64,000 nt of DNA from Centroberyx gerrardi (taxonomy: Eukaryota; Chordata; Actinopteri; Beryciformes; Berycidae), in contig NC_136000.1 of the NCBI RefSeq assembly GCF_048128805.1, positions 12,916,854 through 12,980,853 of the forward strand. The letters run 5' to 3'. Every line of letters starts with the position of its first letter. The stretch's first letter is position 1. A program made the translations under genes and the position numbers. Shown one piece after another: positions 12,541-25,322 of the stretch. The notes beneath the pieces were generated by a model. It saw only the letters and a program-made list of their open reading frames with translations. It was not told where the DNA came from and did no database searches.

Positions 12541-12541
12541 A
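12536..12541 (+). terminator. AATAAA overlapping the fan1 stop codon
   Basis: The canonical poly(A) hexamer AATAAA includes the TAA stop codon (12538-12540). If used, the fan1 3' UTR would be only about 15-35 nt. No other AATAAA was noticed in the next few hundred bases, but use of this one is an inference. Confidence 0.4.
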
Positions 12542-13553
12542 GAGACACCCCAGAACTGACAGACGTGGCTTTGCTGCTAATGAATGAAAGAGTGTGGTCA
12601 AAATAATGGAAGCATCAGCAGAAAGACTCTCAGCAAAAGTGATTTTTTTCTGGTATCTGATCCTGCAGACCAGAGGTTAAAGTTGCTGCTTGTCACAGTT
12701 GCAAATTATCATCTTGGCCCTCCAACTTGTTGACAGTGGTGGAAAACATTTCAAAAACTGCATTTATCTCCCACATATCCACAAAGAAGTGCACTGTGGG
12801 ATGGAGGTCAGCACTGAGATTTGCCAGTAGTAGAATATTCTTAGCCCTCTTACAGATAATTAGAGCTAAAGCATGGCAGGAAATGGATCCCACAGCAGCA
12901 CATAACTGTTGGTGTTTCCTTTGCTTTGGTAACACTATGTTCACAGGATCGCTGGTTGCCAAGCAACGGAAACTCACATTTTGTTGGCCACTGATGAATT
13001 ATATGACAGCTCTATGAGTTTGTCATGCAAGTAATTACTGTGATCATGTGCCTATAAATATGCAAATGGTTATGCTGCTACTGTACCTAAAAAAAAGAAG
13101 AAAGAAGAAATTAGGGACCAAGAAAGAAGAAAACCGTATGTCATGGTACTCAAAAAAACATTCTGGCACTGGGCATCTAATCTGGGCTGTTTTGTCATAT
13201 AATAGGTTAACATAATCTGTCATTAAATGTATTGATACAAACGAAATAGAAGAAGCTGTTGTTGATGTGAAACTGAAATATTAAAAGACAACTTTGGTAT
13301 TATTTTCCTGTTCTCTGATATGTCTGTAATGGTGGAAAAGGATTCTCTTATGGCTGAAATCTGCTTTGATTGCCTGGGCGTAATGTATGTAGGCCTGGAT
13401 GCATTTGGGGGAAGGGATGCCAATCTCTGTTGTGCGTCTGACGTCATGGCGTTGAAGAGAGGGGAGGCGATGAGAGGAAGCTGCAATAAACACAGGGCGT
13501 CTGCGCCTATCTAAGTAGGACAATAAAGTGATAACGGTATCAATGCTCTAACA
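12541..13553. other. Spacer between fan1 and adam10 (fan1 3' UTR, adam10 promoter and 5' UTR)
   Basis: About 1 kb between two genes on the same strand. It holds a purine-rich AAGAAG tract at 13089-13130 and otherwise ordinary sequence. The adam10 transcription start must lie in the right part, probably within 13400-13550; no TATA box or initiator stands out. Confidence 0.5.
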
Positions 13554-16500
13554 ATGGATTTGTCAGATATGCTTCTCCTTAAAGTATTCCTCTTCGTATA
13601 CTTGCTAAATTACACCCAAGGTGAGTGAGGCGACTCCAGTGAATTTGTTACAAGTGCTGTTCAATACATGAAGGAACTGAGGAGCTGAAAGGTAGCGCGA
13701 GCTAACACAGGCTAGCCAGCCAGCTAGCTAGAGAGCTAACATAGCGGAGCAGGGCCTGCTTGTTATGTAGAGGACTGCACCCTTTTTGCTGGATTAGTTC
13801 TTGCTAACAAATGATAGACCAGCATAAAAGTTGACTTAGATTCGTTCAGTTGATTGAAATAGACCGATATTGCGTAGTTATTGCCAGATGCTGTCATCAA
13901 TTTTATTGTCAGGTTTGTGTCAGTTTGTTATGGTGCAAACAGCGCCGACAGCCATTGTTATGAGAAGATGGAGATGCCGACTAGGTTAACGTAACGTTAG
14001 CTTTGTGCTAATGCTAGCTGCTAACGTTACCAATTCTGACAAAATTGCTAAGTTTACTTGTATACCTGCGCTATGCCAATGTTGTATGTGAAACATCAGG
14101 CTTGCTTGCACAATTTCGTGATTCGTGTTGTCACTGGCCGACGTTGGGTAGCTAGCTGAGGTTATTCTGCCAATTAACGGTACAATGCTTTTGGATGAAA
14201 TACTTTAATAACTGCGCTATTGTAACTGCAAAATACCGTATTGACTTATGTATACACCTGTAATATGCGGCTACTGTGCTCTTAAACCTTCTTTGTACCA
14301 ATGAAATGAAATTGTGTAACGTTACAGCGTCCCTCTACTTCTGTTTTAAGTCACAGTCAGTTGTTGTGTCCATATTTATCCTTGGTAAGCCGAATAGTTG
14401 TCTTGTTAAGATATAATTACCTTGTCAAACTGTTAGAAGTAGCAGTTAAAAGTTGTTCTTCATGTAACGGTACATTCCGTGTGCCATAAGCAACCTTAGA
14501 GGGCTTATATACCAATGCTCCATCGCTTAATTTCGTTGCAGCCATTAATGTTGTTTTGTTTAGCTTTTGAGTAAATCTGCTATGGACACATTTTCAAATG
14601 CGAACGAATTGACCACGAAAATCAAGGAGATCTTTGTTGAATGTTGACAGTGATATTTGTGGTAGGCCTAGTAACTTACTTGAAAAATTAACTTACTTCA
14701 GAATAGTCATGGCCTTCATTTCTCATAGTCACCTCAATGAAAAATTTAATGTTCATACTTAAATATTTCATAATGCACTGAGAACTAGCTGAAGCCTGGT
14801 CTACTTTCCCATCTTTTCCATAGTAACAATCCTGTAATTATAGCTAGCTAATAATATGTCCAAGAAATTCCATATATCTTCTGTATATATTTCCTTTTGG
14901 TTAATTTTGTGTGGGGCAATAACTTGATCTCACAAATAGGCCTAAATGCTCAGTGAACACAGTCAACACAGTAATTTTGTTAAGGCGGTTTAAGCCCCTC
15001 TGAAGGTTGCTTACTGGTTTTTTTTTTCTCACATGGAGTTTGTTAGGCTTTATTTGAGTGTGGAGTGATTGGTGAAATGGGTGGAGGTAAGGTGGATATT
15101 GTGCTCAAGAATCTTTTCCTCGGAGCCCACCACCCACTCTTCCAGTGGCGAAATAATTATGTCATGACGCTTGGGGCTGTTGTTGAGCAGAGATCCAAAA
15201 CTGGCATCCATTTGGCTTATATAGAATTTGCTGAATTTTAAAGCACAAATCATATTGGCTTCCCATCAGCATCCGTCATGTTCATCCTGCCTGATCACCC
15301 ACCTAAGAATTAGCATGTGAAACATTTTGATCTGTTTTTGGTACCTAAATGCCAACATGTAACTATTATGCCTCAGTCTTTCACGTCTAAAATGTAGGCT
15401 AGTTGTTATGCCTGACACACAGTGGTACTGAAACAGATTTCTTTAAGGTTTAAATTATCCATCGCCAAAATATTTCTCAATACGTGAAGTACATTTCAGT
15501 CTATCTGCCATTAAGGATAGTGTGTGTGTGACAGAAATACCGTGACACAGAAGCTGTTAGAAACTTGTGGACTTGGATTTTAGTGTTTTGTCCCAACATT
15601 AGGAGCCTAATATTCTGTCTGTTCTAGGTATGTTAGACCATCTATAAGCTGATTTCATGTTGGTTTCAGAGTAGTTCACACCCAGGTTATACAGTATATA
15701 TACACACACATCTTTTTTTCCCCTCCATTATTCAAGTAGCCTCCTTTGGTTACAAACTCCAAGATACAACCAGGAATGTATAACAAAAAGATTATATCCT
15801 TAGACTTGGGTTGTCTGTGTTGGATTTCATAAGGAGGCTTATATTTTCCATGTTTTTGGTTTTGACTTCTTCGCACAGGTCACTATGGGAATCCCCTGAG
15901 CAAGTATATCCGTCACTATGAAGGTCTGTCCTACGACACAGAGCTTGTGCACAGCAACCACCAGAGAGCCAAGAGGGCACTCTCCCACGAAGACAAGTTC
16001 CTTCATTTAGATTTCCACGCCCATGGAAGGTTTGTCAGTTTTCCTTGATATTAGCCTGAAGGGGAACTTATTTAGCCTATATATTTACCTATCTAACTAT
16101 GTATGTGTGTTTGTTTGTGTATTTGCAAAGCTTATTCCATATCCCTACATTGTTTGTCATTAGAGGCAGAGACCGGCCCTAACAGAGATTTGCAGTTTGA
16201 TTGAAACTTGCGTACATTTAATCCAATTTCTTGAGATCATAGTCCTCGTCATGGGGCTTGATCCGGCACCTACCTTTTAAAACGCTGTGGTGGTGGTGGT
16301 TTGATAGAAAGTATACATTCTCCATGGGATGATCGACCCAGTCAAGACCATCTGGCTGGGAGCTTGGCAGAGGCCGGGGCTCTTCCTGCCTGTAGCAGGT
16401 CCTGCTGTTCCCAAACTCAGATGCTGCTTAACAGGGGAGGGAAAGGATAAAAGCTGCACAAACAAACACAAGGAAGGAAAATGTCTGTTCCTTTGAAAAG

Positions 16501-19500
16501 CTGAAGTCCCTCTGCTTCTATTGCTTTGAATTCATAACAAGGCTAAAGATACAGTTTCATCCTGACATTTTCTTTGTACCACACCATTCACCTTTCCTTT
16601 GCCTACATTCAAAGACAAGTGTAAATGTGCCTGAATAAGCTGATATCTTGCTGCTTAAGTAATGAATAGAGTGCTTTAATCTGGTCTCTTGCACAGATAT
16701 GTTTTTAAATTAATTTTTAATAGGCCTATATACTTTACATTTTTTTCTTGAGAAAAAGGCATAACGGAAAACAACTGTGGTTCATGAAATGTATGTACAG
16801 CTTGAATTTTGTTTGTTCATCCGGTAACATATTTGTGTAACACCATGCCCATATTTGTCCATATTTAGCAGATCTAAAATGTACAAATAGCTTCCCTTTG
16901 TTGCAGTTAAGCTCGTTGCTTTGCGCTGACCTTGAGAACACAGAAAGTGCCAATGAACAAATACAAAATAAGCACTTTAATTTGCACTTGCCCACACTTT
17001 AAAATTAAATCTGTGTAGGTGTTACATGAGACCCAATGCTAAGTGTAACTTCTTTGTTTCCTTGCCATATTTTGATCAACAGGAAAGTGCCATTGTTTCA
17101 AGATGTCGTAATTTTTCCGTTGCTACTCTTACAAGATAAAGACTGCAGTTTTTTCCCCATAATGTAACCGAAAATAGCTTAGATGTTTTCTTTCTGCTGA
17201 GCCATTGCCCTTGCTTTCACCCTGCTTTTTCCCTTTCATTTGCATTTTCCTTTTCCCCAAAGTCAGGGTGAGTATAGTCTACCTCCCAGTGATGACAAAT
17301 TCAGATTCACACCCAAACCCAAAGGCACATTTTCAGTGTGACATGAATAAAGGGTCAGAAGACAGTTTTAGGAGTTGTGGAGACAAACTTCTTGCATTGT
17401 TTATACACAACACTGCTGTCCTGTGTTGTAATCCCAAAATTATTGACTCACAGAAACAGATAGACAAACTTAATTCACTCTTGTTTATCTGTTGTCACAT
17501 TAAAGTGTCTTTTTGTTTTGCCTATACTTTTATTTCTTTCATTTCAGGCATTTTAATTTACGAATGAAGAGGGATACCACCTTATTTGCCCAAGATTTGA
17601 AGGTGGACGTTTCAGGACAAGAGATTCCTTTTGATACCTCCCATATCTACACAGGAGAAGTCTATGGTGAGACTGTGCGATTAGTGACGATGATATTTGT
17701 GTGTTTGTTTTTTGTTGTTGTTTTTTTTAATTTACTATGAGAGTGTTAAAAAAGAAAAGGAAGATACTGTGCAAGGCTTTTGTTTTCTAAATGTACTTTA
17801 TCTGGAGTTACAGTCTACGTCTCTGTTAGGTCTCTGTTAGGTCTTTGTTAGGTCTCTGTTAGGTCTCTGAGACCTGAGACGGATATCTGAGCTTGTGAGA
17901 GTCCTCTGACACCAATTCATTCAAACCTTTATTTATACAGGGAAAACTCTCTGAAAGCAAGCTCTTTTCTCTCTTAGCCTTCTCTTTAAAAGTTACAATT
18001 CATACAAAGGAAGGTACAAATAAAAATAGAGATGATAAAATAAATACATAAACAAGAGTAAAAATCATTAATAATAGGTTAAATGCAACATACAATTAAG
18101 GATACAGTGAAAATGTTTAAAAGCAATCGCACACAACTTGTGGTAATGCAGCAATAAGAGAGGGGAAACTGTGCGTGTGAGATGAGAGTACTTAGACTGA
18201 GGGATTCCTGTAATGTATTCCACATATGAGGCACAAAATAGCTGAAGGCAGATTTTCCTGTATTAGTATTAATCCGAGGAGTTTCTAGGAGAAGATTATT
18301 TGAGGTAAGAAGTATTTTGGTAGCAGACGACCAATAACTCTACCATGTGGCTCCCCAGGTGAGAAGGGCACCCTGAGCCACGGCTCTGTAGTGGACGGCA
18401 AGTTTGAGGGCTTCATCCAGACGTACCACGGCACCTACTACGTGGAGCCTGCTGAGAGATACCTGAAGGACAAAGACGTGCCCTTCCACTCTGTCATCTA
18501 CCACGAAGACGACATTAGTGAGTCCCCGGCAACCCCAGCAACAGAAATAAGTCTACGGGCTGTTTTCTGTTAATTGTACAGTATGTTTGATTTGATGCAA
18601 GCATATGTAAATGTGTGGTTGGGAGAGTGCGAGCATAGGCCAGCTGAGCTGATGGAGGCAGACTGGTGTGATCCCCCCCAGGGAACAGAGATACCCGGGG
18701 TGCTCATTAGCTGAGTAACAGGATCTTCCTCTCAGGCTACATGGCTCAATTAAGCGGTCTTTACACTGTTGGTACTGATAGCGAGCACCGAGCACACTTC
18801 ACTACACAGGCATCCCCTAATTTCAAGTCATCTGTGTACATATAGTATGTGGCTGAGAGGCAAATTAAACAGAAATGTGAGAGGAATGGCTAATGAGAGC
18901 GACAGGAAAAGTAACGGCTCACACAGCAATGCGAGGCTCAAGTGGCGTGTAAGTACATCCATTAGCCGATCGCGAATAGTGCCAGAAATAGAGTGACTCA
19001 GGGGGTTAAGTAGCTAACATTGTCTCCCATAATCCTAACAGTGTTGTGTCTCCCTCTCTCACTCAGACTACCCACACAAGTACGGCCCAGAGGGAGGCTG
19101 TGCTGACCACTCAGTGTTTGAAAGGATGAAGAAGTACCAATCCTCTAGCATGGAGGAGCCACCCAAGGTGAATTTACACAGTAACCCCTGAACAGCTGCC
19201 AATTAATGCGATATCTAACGTGTTTGGTTTTATTTTTTATTGTATTATCCCCATCATATCTTTGTATGTGATATACAGCGGCTTCGGAAAGTATTCAGAT
19301 CCCTGTACTTTTTCCACATTTTGTTGTGTTATGCAAACATTTCTAAAAACGTGTTTTTGCTTTGTCCTTATGGGGTATTGTGTGTAGATTGATGGCAAAA
19401 AAATAAATTAAATCCATTTTAAATCAAGTCTATAACACAACTTATTTATCTTTGTGAGTATTTCTTACTATTCTTCTTTACCTTGTGTATGCTGTGTATA

Positions 19501-22500
19501 TGACAAATAAACAGACTTCACTTGACTGTACTTGACAACAAAGTGAGGAAAAAGTGAAGGGGTCTGAATACTGTATGCATATATTTTTAGCAGCATAGGC
19601 ATTCATGAATGCATTGCATCTGGAAAAACGTGGCCTAAAAATACTGGACATTATTTATTTAGCCACTGTTCGTCTCAGAATGCAACATATGTTTTATTTA
19701 ACTGTCCATTTCCTGCTCTCCATCTCCTTTGCTCCCCACACCAGGAGCTCCATACTGAGGAGGCTGAGGCCGGCTCCAGTGACCCCGTGCTGCTGAGGAA
19801 GAAGAGGATGGCCCAGGTTGAGAAAAACACCTGCCAGCTTTTCATTCAGACTGACCACCTCTTCTTCAAGTACTACAAGACCAGAGAGGCTGTTATCGCA
19901 CAGGTAAGACACAGTCATGGACAATCAATTCACACACACACGCACTGTGGTGCTGTTAGAATCACAATTAGATCGACTTGGGTACAATCAGTGTACAGGA
20001 ATTTGTCGTGGTGACATTGGTGCAGGGGCATATTTACAACGAACACAGTAACATAAGAACATAAAGGTAGAGAAACAGCAGCACCTCTCATTCAGAGCAA
20101 TGGCAGACCTTCAATAGAGGGAAGACTATCCACATCAGTGCATATATACATTCAGCGTTCTCATACAGTATGGTTGCACACAGTAGTGATTGATTGAAGG
20201 CAGCAGTGGGATACCTCAGGCTCCTAAAACTGTGCCTAGATACTCGCAGTAGAAGCTTTTTCTTCTTTCCAGTCTGTGAATAGTTAGATTAGATTAGATA
20301 GACTTTATTGTCCCAAAGGAAATTTGTCTTGGATACAACAGTGCCTGCTGTATAAAAAACACATAAATACACATTATCTTCCACAATTGCAGTTGCCCAT
20401 CCATAAAAACTACATACTTACTTCATACACAAATACAATACATGCATGTCTATACACATAGTACATACAATAGTGTTGTGTCTTGTCTTGCTGTTTCAGA
20501 TCTCCAGTCATGTCAAGGCTATTGATGCCATCTATCAGGGCACAGACTTCATGGGCATTCGCAACATCAGTTTCATGGTGAAAAGGATCAGGGTGAGTCT
20601 GTTGTTGGTTGGTTTTAATTTCATGAATAGCGTTAACTGTACGTTTTAGATTTGCTCGTTGTCTTCCCTCTGACTTTGTCGCTCTCCCCTGTGTAGATCA
20701 ACACCACCAACGATGAGAGGGATCGGTCCAACCCGTTCCGCTTTGCCAACATCGGGGTGGAGAAGTTCCTGGAGCTGAACTCGGAGCAGAACCATGACGA
20801 CTACTGCTTGGCCTACGTCTTCACCGACAGAGACTTTGATGATGGGGTGCTGGGTTTGGCCTGGGTGGGAGCACCCGCAGGTACTGAAAGACAGCCGATG
20901 TGCTTTAGGTGTTAATGTGCTGTGATTGACTGCAGCTGCCAACAATGAGTCTTATTTTTCAAGCAAGATATGAACAAATTCTTCCATAACAGATGAAAAA
21001 TATATCTTATTTCTTAGGCTGGGCTGTAGGCGAAGCACCATACATTGCCCTGGGGTTTAACGCATTGCCAGTTTAACATTTTGAAGTAGTCCATCACTGG
21101 TCTTGAACATGAGATTAGTATTTTTTATGATATCTCAAGACTGTGTTAAAATACAAGGGTTTTCCCGAGGTGTGAAGTTTAGACATTAAAAATAAGTTTG
21201 ACCAGATGGTGAGTGTTATTTGCATGCGGTAAATGCGGTTTATCTATATGCGTTTCTCTTTGCAGTTTCAATAAGGAAAAGAAATAAAGTAGTAGTTTTT
21301 CCCCAGTATCAACAATATAACAAGCAATTGCTGACTGATTCAGAATGTTATGAGAGTCTATTGTGGCTTTGCATATCAACTCGGAAAATGCGCAAATGTG
21401 GTTTACCATGAATGATTCCCAGAGGTTTTAATTATGGTCTCGATCATATATTGGTTGGGCTTTCTTACTGATGTGGTGAAGTGAGAGAAACTGAAAATGT
21501 AACTAGATATTTTTTGTGCCACATGGCTGAATTTGATGTTTTTATTGAACCCTCTGCACTGTGGAAATCCTTTATTTAAGTTGGGAGGTTATGTTTCCCC
21601 CGTCTGCAGTGCCAAAAATGTGGAGTACTATTTCATTAGGGCTACAGTTTATACACAAATATACAAACAACATGTAAACACGTTGATAAATGAGGCACAT
21701 TATGTTTTGAAATAAGGCGTTATGTCATTTGTACATTAATTGAACAATTCTCATGACATTAGTCTAATTTTCCCCTGTTAATAAGCTAAATTCTTCACAT
21801 TTCAAATGTAGCTGTGTTTTCTGTTGGAAGAAGGTTCGCTCTAACTTTTCCTTCTAACTTTTCCCTCTAACGTTTCCTTCACAGGGAGCTCGGGAGGAAT
21901 CTGTGAGAAAAGCAAGTTGTACTCGGATGGAAAAAAGAAGTCTCTGAACACTGGTATTATCACTGTACAGAACTACGCCTCCCACGTTCCTCCAAAAGTC
22001 TCCCACATCACTTTTGCACATGAAGTAGGCCACAACTTTGGATCCCCGGTGAGTTAGTTAGATATGCCACACTTATGCATGGTGAGAAGGGCTTTATTAG
22101 GTTTGTCCTCTCTACATCTTTTAACCTGTGATTTTTTTCTTTTTCTTGCTCTCAGCACGACTCTGGATCTGAGTGCACCCCAGGGGAATCCAAGAGCCAA
22201 GACAAGAAGGAGAAGGGCAATTACATCATGTATGCCAGAGCTACGTCAGGAGACAAACTCAACAACAATAAGTTCTCCGTCTGCAGCGTGCGCAACATCA
22301 GCCAGGTGCTGGAGAAGAAGAGAGGCAACTGTTTTGTCGGTAGGTTTTATTCTGGAAGTTGGTAAATTAAACCCTTATCCTAACTGTCTATATTGAAGTT
22401 GGTTTCTGACTTAGACGTGCAAATTCAAGCCACATCATTAGTCAGATTGTGCTTTCCCTGTGCCAATGACCTGAGGTGATTTTAGGCCCAGTGCTCTATT

Positions 22501-25322
22501 TAGAGAGTTGATCCTGGCAGCAGCATATCAGACACGCCTGAGATTTGTGCTCTTATACGGACCAGTTGACAAGATTTTTGTTTGGGTTTACTGTTGTGTT
22601 GGACAGTCCCATGAGTCTGTTTCAGACTCTCTTTGAACCCAGTTTGTTTTGTTTGCTTGGGCGTTGCAGCGACTCTTATATTCTGTTTGACCAATATGGG
22701 TTTGGTTTAGTTTTGTAGTGAGACTTAACAGTTTTCATGTCTGATTTCTCTTATATTTTCTAGCTGTCTGTACAAGATGTTTCTGTTGTACTGACAGTTT
22801 TTGGGGAACAGACATCATGAGTGTGTTTGCTTTCCCAAACAGAGTCTGGCCAGCCCATCTGTGGTAACGGCCTGGTGGAGCCGGGAGAGGAGTGTGACTG
22901 TGGCTACAGCGATCAGTGCAGGGACCAGTGCTGCTATGATGCCAACCAGCCTGATAACAAGAAGTGCAAATTAAAGCCCAACAAAGTCTGCAGGTAAGCT
23001 ATCTGGATTCAACATGGATGTGATGTGTTTTTTTCCCCCGTCAAGCTTTTTAGTCACTAACTGTTTTAGTGCTCATTATTTCAGCTTGTGTTTTCCTGAC
23101 CATATTTCTGTTTCATTCAGAAGATCTGCTCATGTATTTGTGATACATCCTGGTTAAACCCTTGTCTCTTTTTTCCTAGTCCTAGCCAGGGCCCTTGTTG
23201 TACTCCAGAGTGCACTTACAAGGGTCGTAATGAGAAGTGCAGAGAGGAGTCGGAGTGCGCTCACCAGGGCATGTGTAACGGAGGCACCGCCCAGTGCCCC
23301 ACCTCTGAGCCCAAGGCCAACTTCACCGCCTGCCACGGGGAGACCCAAGTCTGCCTCAACGGGGTGAGTGTCTACTTTATACCTGGAGGAACCGTGTGTT
23401 ATAGCAGCCTTATAGCCATACCAGTCAGTGTTTGATCTGGCCTGTCCTCGTGTTCCTCCCCCGCAGGGCTGCTCCGGCTCCATCTGTGAGAAGTACGGGC
23501 TCGAGGTTTGCACCTGTGCCAGCCAAGAAGGCAAAGACGAGACTGAGCTTTGCCATGTGTGCTGCATGGAGAAGAGTGAGTCATCTGCCTTTTACACCTC
23601 CACTGTCAAATTTCCCCCATTCAAAATCACCCCATTTTGAAGGCTTATCTGGATTTTTTTTTTTTTTTAAGTGCTTTGGATTTTCAAGTCAAGTCAGATT
23701 TATTTATATAGTCCTTCATTACAAAAGCATGTCTCAAAGGACGTAACAAAGACAAGCCTACCTAGATTAAAACACAAGGAAACAGAACAAAGCACCCTAA
23801 CCCATAAGATAGCATACTGGAAGACATAACAGGCTGACCTAACCTACCGAGCCTAACCCAACCTTAGACCCTCAGTGGAGATGAGGAAAAACTCCCAAGA
23901 AAACCTTATTAGGAAAAGAAATGGAAGAAACCTTGGGCGAACCAATTCATTAAGAAATCCCCCACCAGGACGGCTGAGCGTGTGTTAGGTGCCGGGACAT
24001 TTTGTCATTGCCTTTTGATCTTGTCACGGTGACTAACCGGCTGTGACTCATTTCTTTACAGTGAATCCCAACACGTGCAGCAGCACAGGATCAGAGCGCC
24101 TGGCTCGGTTCTTCAATAAGAAGGTGACCACCCTGCCAGCCGGCTCGCCTTGCAACGACTTCAAGGGCTACTGTGACGTGTTCATGAAGTGCCGTCTGGT
24201 GGATGCAGATGGACCGCTTGCCAGGCTAAAGAAAGCCATCTTCAACCCTGAGCTCTATGAAAACATTGCAGAGTGGATTGTGGTACGTATCGACCTCTGG
24301 CTGAAATCTGATTCCAACCACTAGATTCGTTTTTATTACGAGGTGTTTGTGTATTGATAGTGGTTTTGTGTTTCATTCTCCTCTCTAGGCCCACTGGTGG
24401 GCAGTGCTGTTGATGGGTATCGCCCTCATCATGCTCATGGCTGGCTTCATTAAGATCTGCAGTGTGCACACTCCCAGCAGTAACCCCAAACTGCCCCCTC
24501 CCAAACCACTTCCAGGTGAGTCTAGTTATCGACAAAGAAAGCGTGACATATCCAGGGAGGGGAACTTTTATTTATAGTTACATTTTAGGCATTTAGCTGT
24601 CAAACAGAAACGTGTCAGCTTACAATGTCCAAAAAAATGAAACAAAATCTACTTGAATTAAAATGAGTTGAAGACATCTGAGAGGCTTCTTCAGTTCTGC
24701 TTAGTGCTGGGAAATTCCCCGGCATTTAACCTCTGTGGGTGATTCACACCATAAAATCACGTGAGAATCACTAAGTAGAACTGATGAAGCCTCTCAGATG
24801 AGCGGCGAAACGTCTTCAACTCTTCATTTTAAGTCCAGTGGATTTTGTGTTTTTGTGTTTTCTTCTTCTTTCTTCTTACTACCTGGATGACTGAAATTAA
24901 TGTACACAGACATCAGCGTACAATGAGTGCAACAGTGGAATAAATTTAAATTCCTAGATTAACAGATTGCAGAAGTCACAACCTTTGAGCTCTTACAATA
25001 TTCATGAGACCTTTTTTTTTTTTTGAGAGCAATCAGAGGATTCGACATCCAGCGTTGAATTCAGCATCGATCTATAAAATAACAGACTTGCGTGTATCTA
25101 ATGGCCTTTCTCCCGGCAGGCACTTTGAAGCGGCGGCGAGCCCAGCAGCACGCCAACTCCCAGGTGCAGCACCAGTCCCAGCACCCCCACTCCCACCAGC
25201 ACGGCCACGCAGCCCACGCCGGCCAGCGGCAACCCCAGAGGCAGCCTCAGCGGCAGGCCCAGCCCCAGAGGCACCACCGTCAGCCCAGAGAGAACTATCA
25301 GATGGGCCAGATGAGACGCTGA
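13554..25322 (+). CDS. adam10: ADAM metallopeptidase domain 10 (alpha-secretase, Kuzbanian orthologue)
   Basis: Type I membrane zinc protease that sheds ectodomains of APP, Notch, cadherins and others. Exons: 13554-13620, 15879-16029, 17548-17666, 18359-18517, 19067-19167, 19745-19903, 20500-20592, 20697-20880, 21885-22048, 22156-22339, 22843-22993, 23180-23363, 23467-23575, 24062-24282, 24389-24515, 25120-25322. Phases agree: 2376 nt, 791 aa (human 748). It has a hydrophobic signal peptide, a prodomain with the GGCADH cysteine-switch candidate, furin site RKKR at 217-220, the zinc motif [11 protein letters not shown] (H390, E391, H394, H400; the last His starts the next exon), a Cys-rich disintegrin-like region, a transmembrane helix (about 685-708) and a KRRR stop-transfer sequence. 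The cytoplasmic tail is longer than in mammals and His/Gln-rich but keeps the conserved NYQMGQMRR end. Synteny and the near-identical catalytic domain separate it from ADAM17. Confidence 0.97.
13621..15878 (+). other. adam10 intron 1
   Basis: The longest adam10 intron. The first 450 bases are rich in short palindromic words such as gctaacgttagc and gctagctagc (13690-13750, 13985-14030), often seen near teleost gene starts. A (T)n lies at 15018-15028. No exon, RNA gene or full transposon was recognised. Confidence 0.5.
17819..17880. repeat. Short tandem repeat of an 11-bp unit in adam10 intron 3
   Basis: Four to five consecutive copies of an 11-bp unit, gtctctgttag (one copy reads gtctttgttag), followed by the partly inverted stretch gtctctgagacctgagac. 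Confidence 0.8.
17916..18345. repeat. Dispersed teleost repeat abutting adam10 exon 4
   Basis: Begins near 'cattcaaacctttatttata' and continues with tracts such as 'gtggtaatgcagc', 'ggggaaactgtg' and 'aggcacaaaatagctgaaggcag'. This order recalls a multicopy fish repeat. It ends close upstream of the exon at 18359, so part of the acceptor region may derive from it. Family not assigned. Confidence 0.5.
19273..19582. mobile_element. Non-autonomous Tc1/mariner-type element (MITE) in adam10 intron 5
   Basis: The left end (about 19279-19312) reads 'cggcttcggaaagtattcag' then 'ctttttccacattttg'. The right end (about 19545-19580) is its inverse: 'gaaaaagtgaaggggtctga' followed by 'atactgta'. Ends of this type are common in fish Tc1-like elements. 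The interior is too short and has no transposase ORF, so it is a deletion derivative. TA flanks fit but are not diagnostic. Confidence 0.75.
20283..20430. repeat. Retroelement 3'-end-like repeat in adam10 intron 6
   Basis: Contains 'gattagattagatagacttt' and 'attgtcccaaaggaaatttg', a pattern typical of teleost LINE/SINE tails (tttattgtccc...ggaaattt). It lies just upstream of the exon at 20500. Boundaries are approximate. Confidence 0.55.
23683..23990. repeat. High-copy teleost dispersed repeat in adam10 intron 13
   Basis: Starts with 'caagtcaagtcagatttatt' and runs through 'ggaaaaactcccaagaaaac' and 'tggaagaaaccttgggcgaa' to 'ccaggacggctgagcgtg' near its end. This order is shared by a well-known family seen in many fish genomes. 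No coding capacity. Confidence 0.7.
24650..24840. mobile_element. Foldback (inverted-repeat) element in adam10 intron 15
   Basis: The left arm 24650-24706 and right arm 24769-24840 are imperfect reverse complements of about 55-70 bp around a ~60-base loop. Shared blocks in the arms include 'gagttgaagac', 'atctgagaggcttc' and 'cttagtg'. The right arm has an extra 'gcggcgaaac' segment that the left arm has lost. The right-arm text (gagcggcgaaacgtcttcaa) matches the tail of a frequent fish repeat, so this looks like two opposed copies. Confidence 0.7.

Noticed and set aside
13554-25322. ADAM15 or ADAM17 as the identity of the protease
   Set aside because: The catalytic, disintegrin and tail sequences are near-identical to ADAM10 and the neighbours fit.
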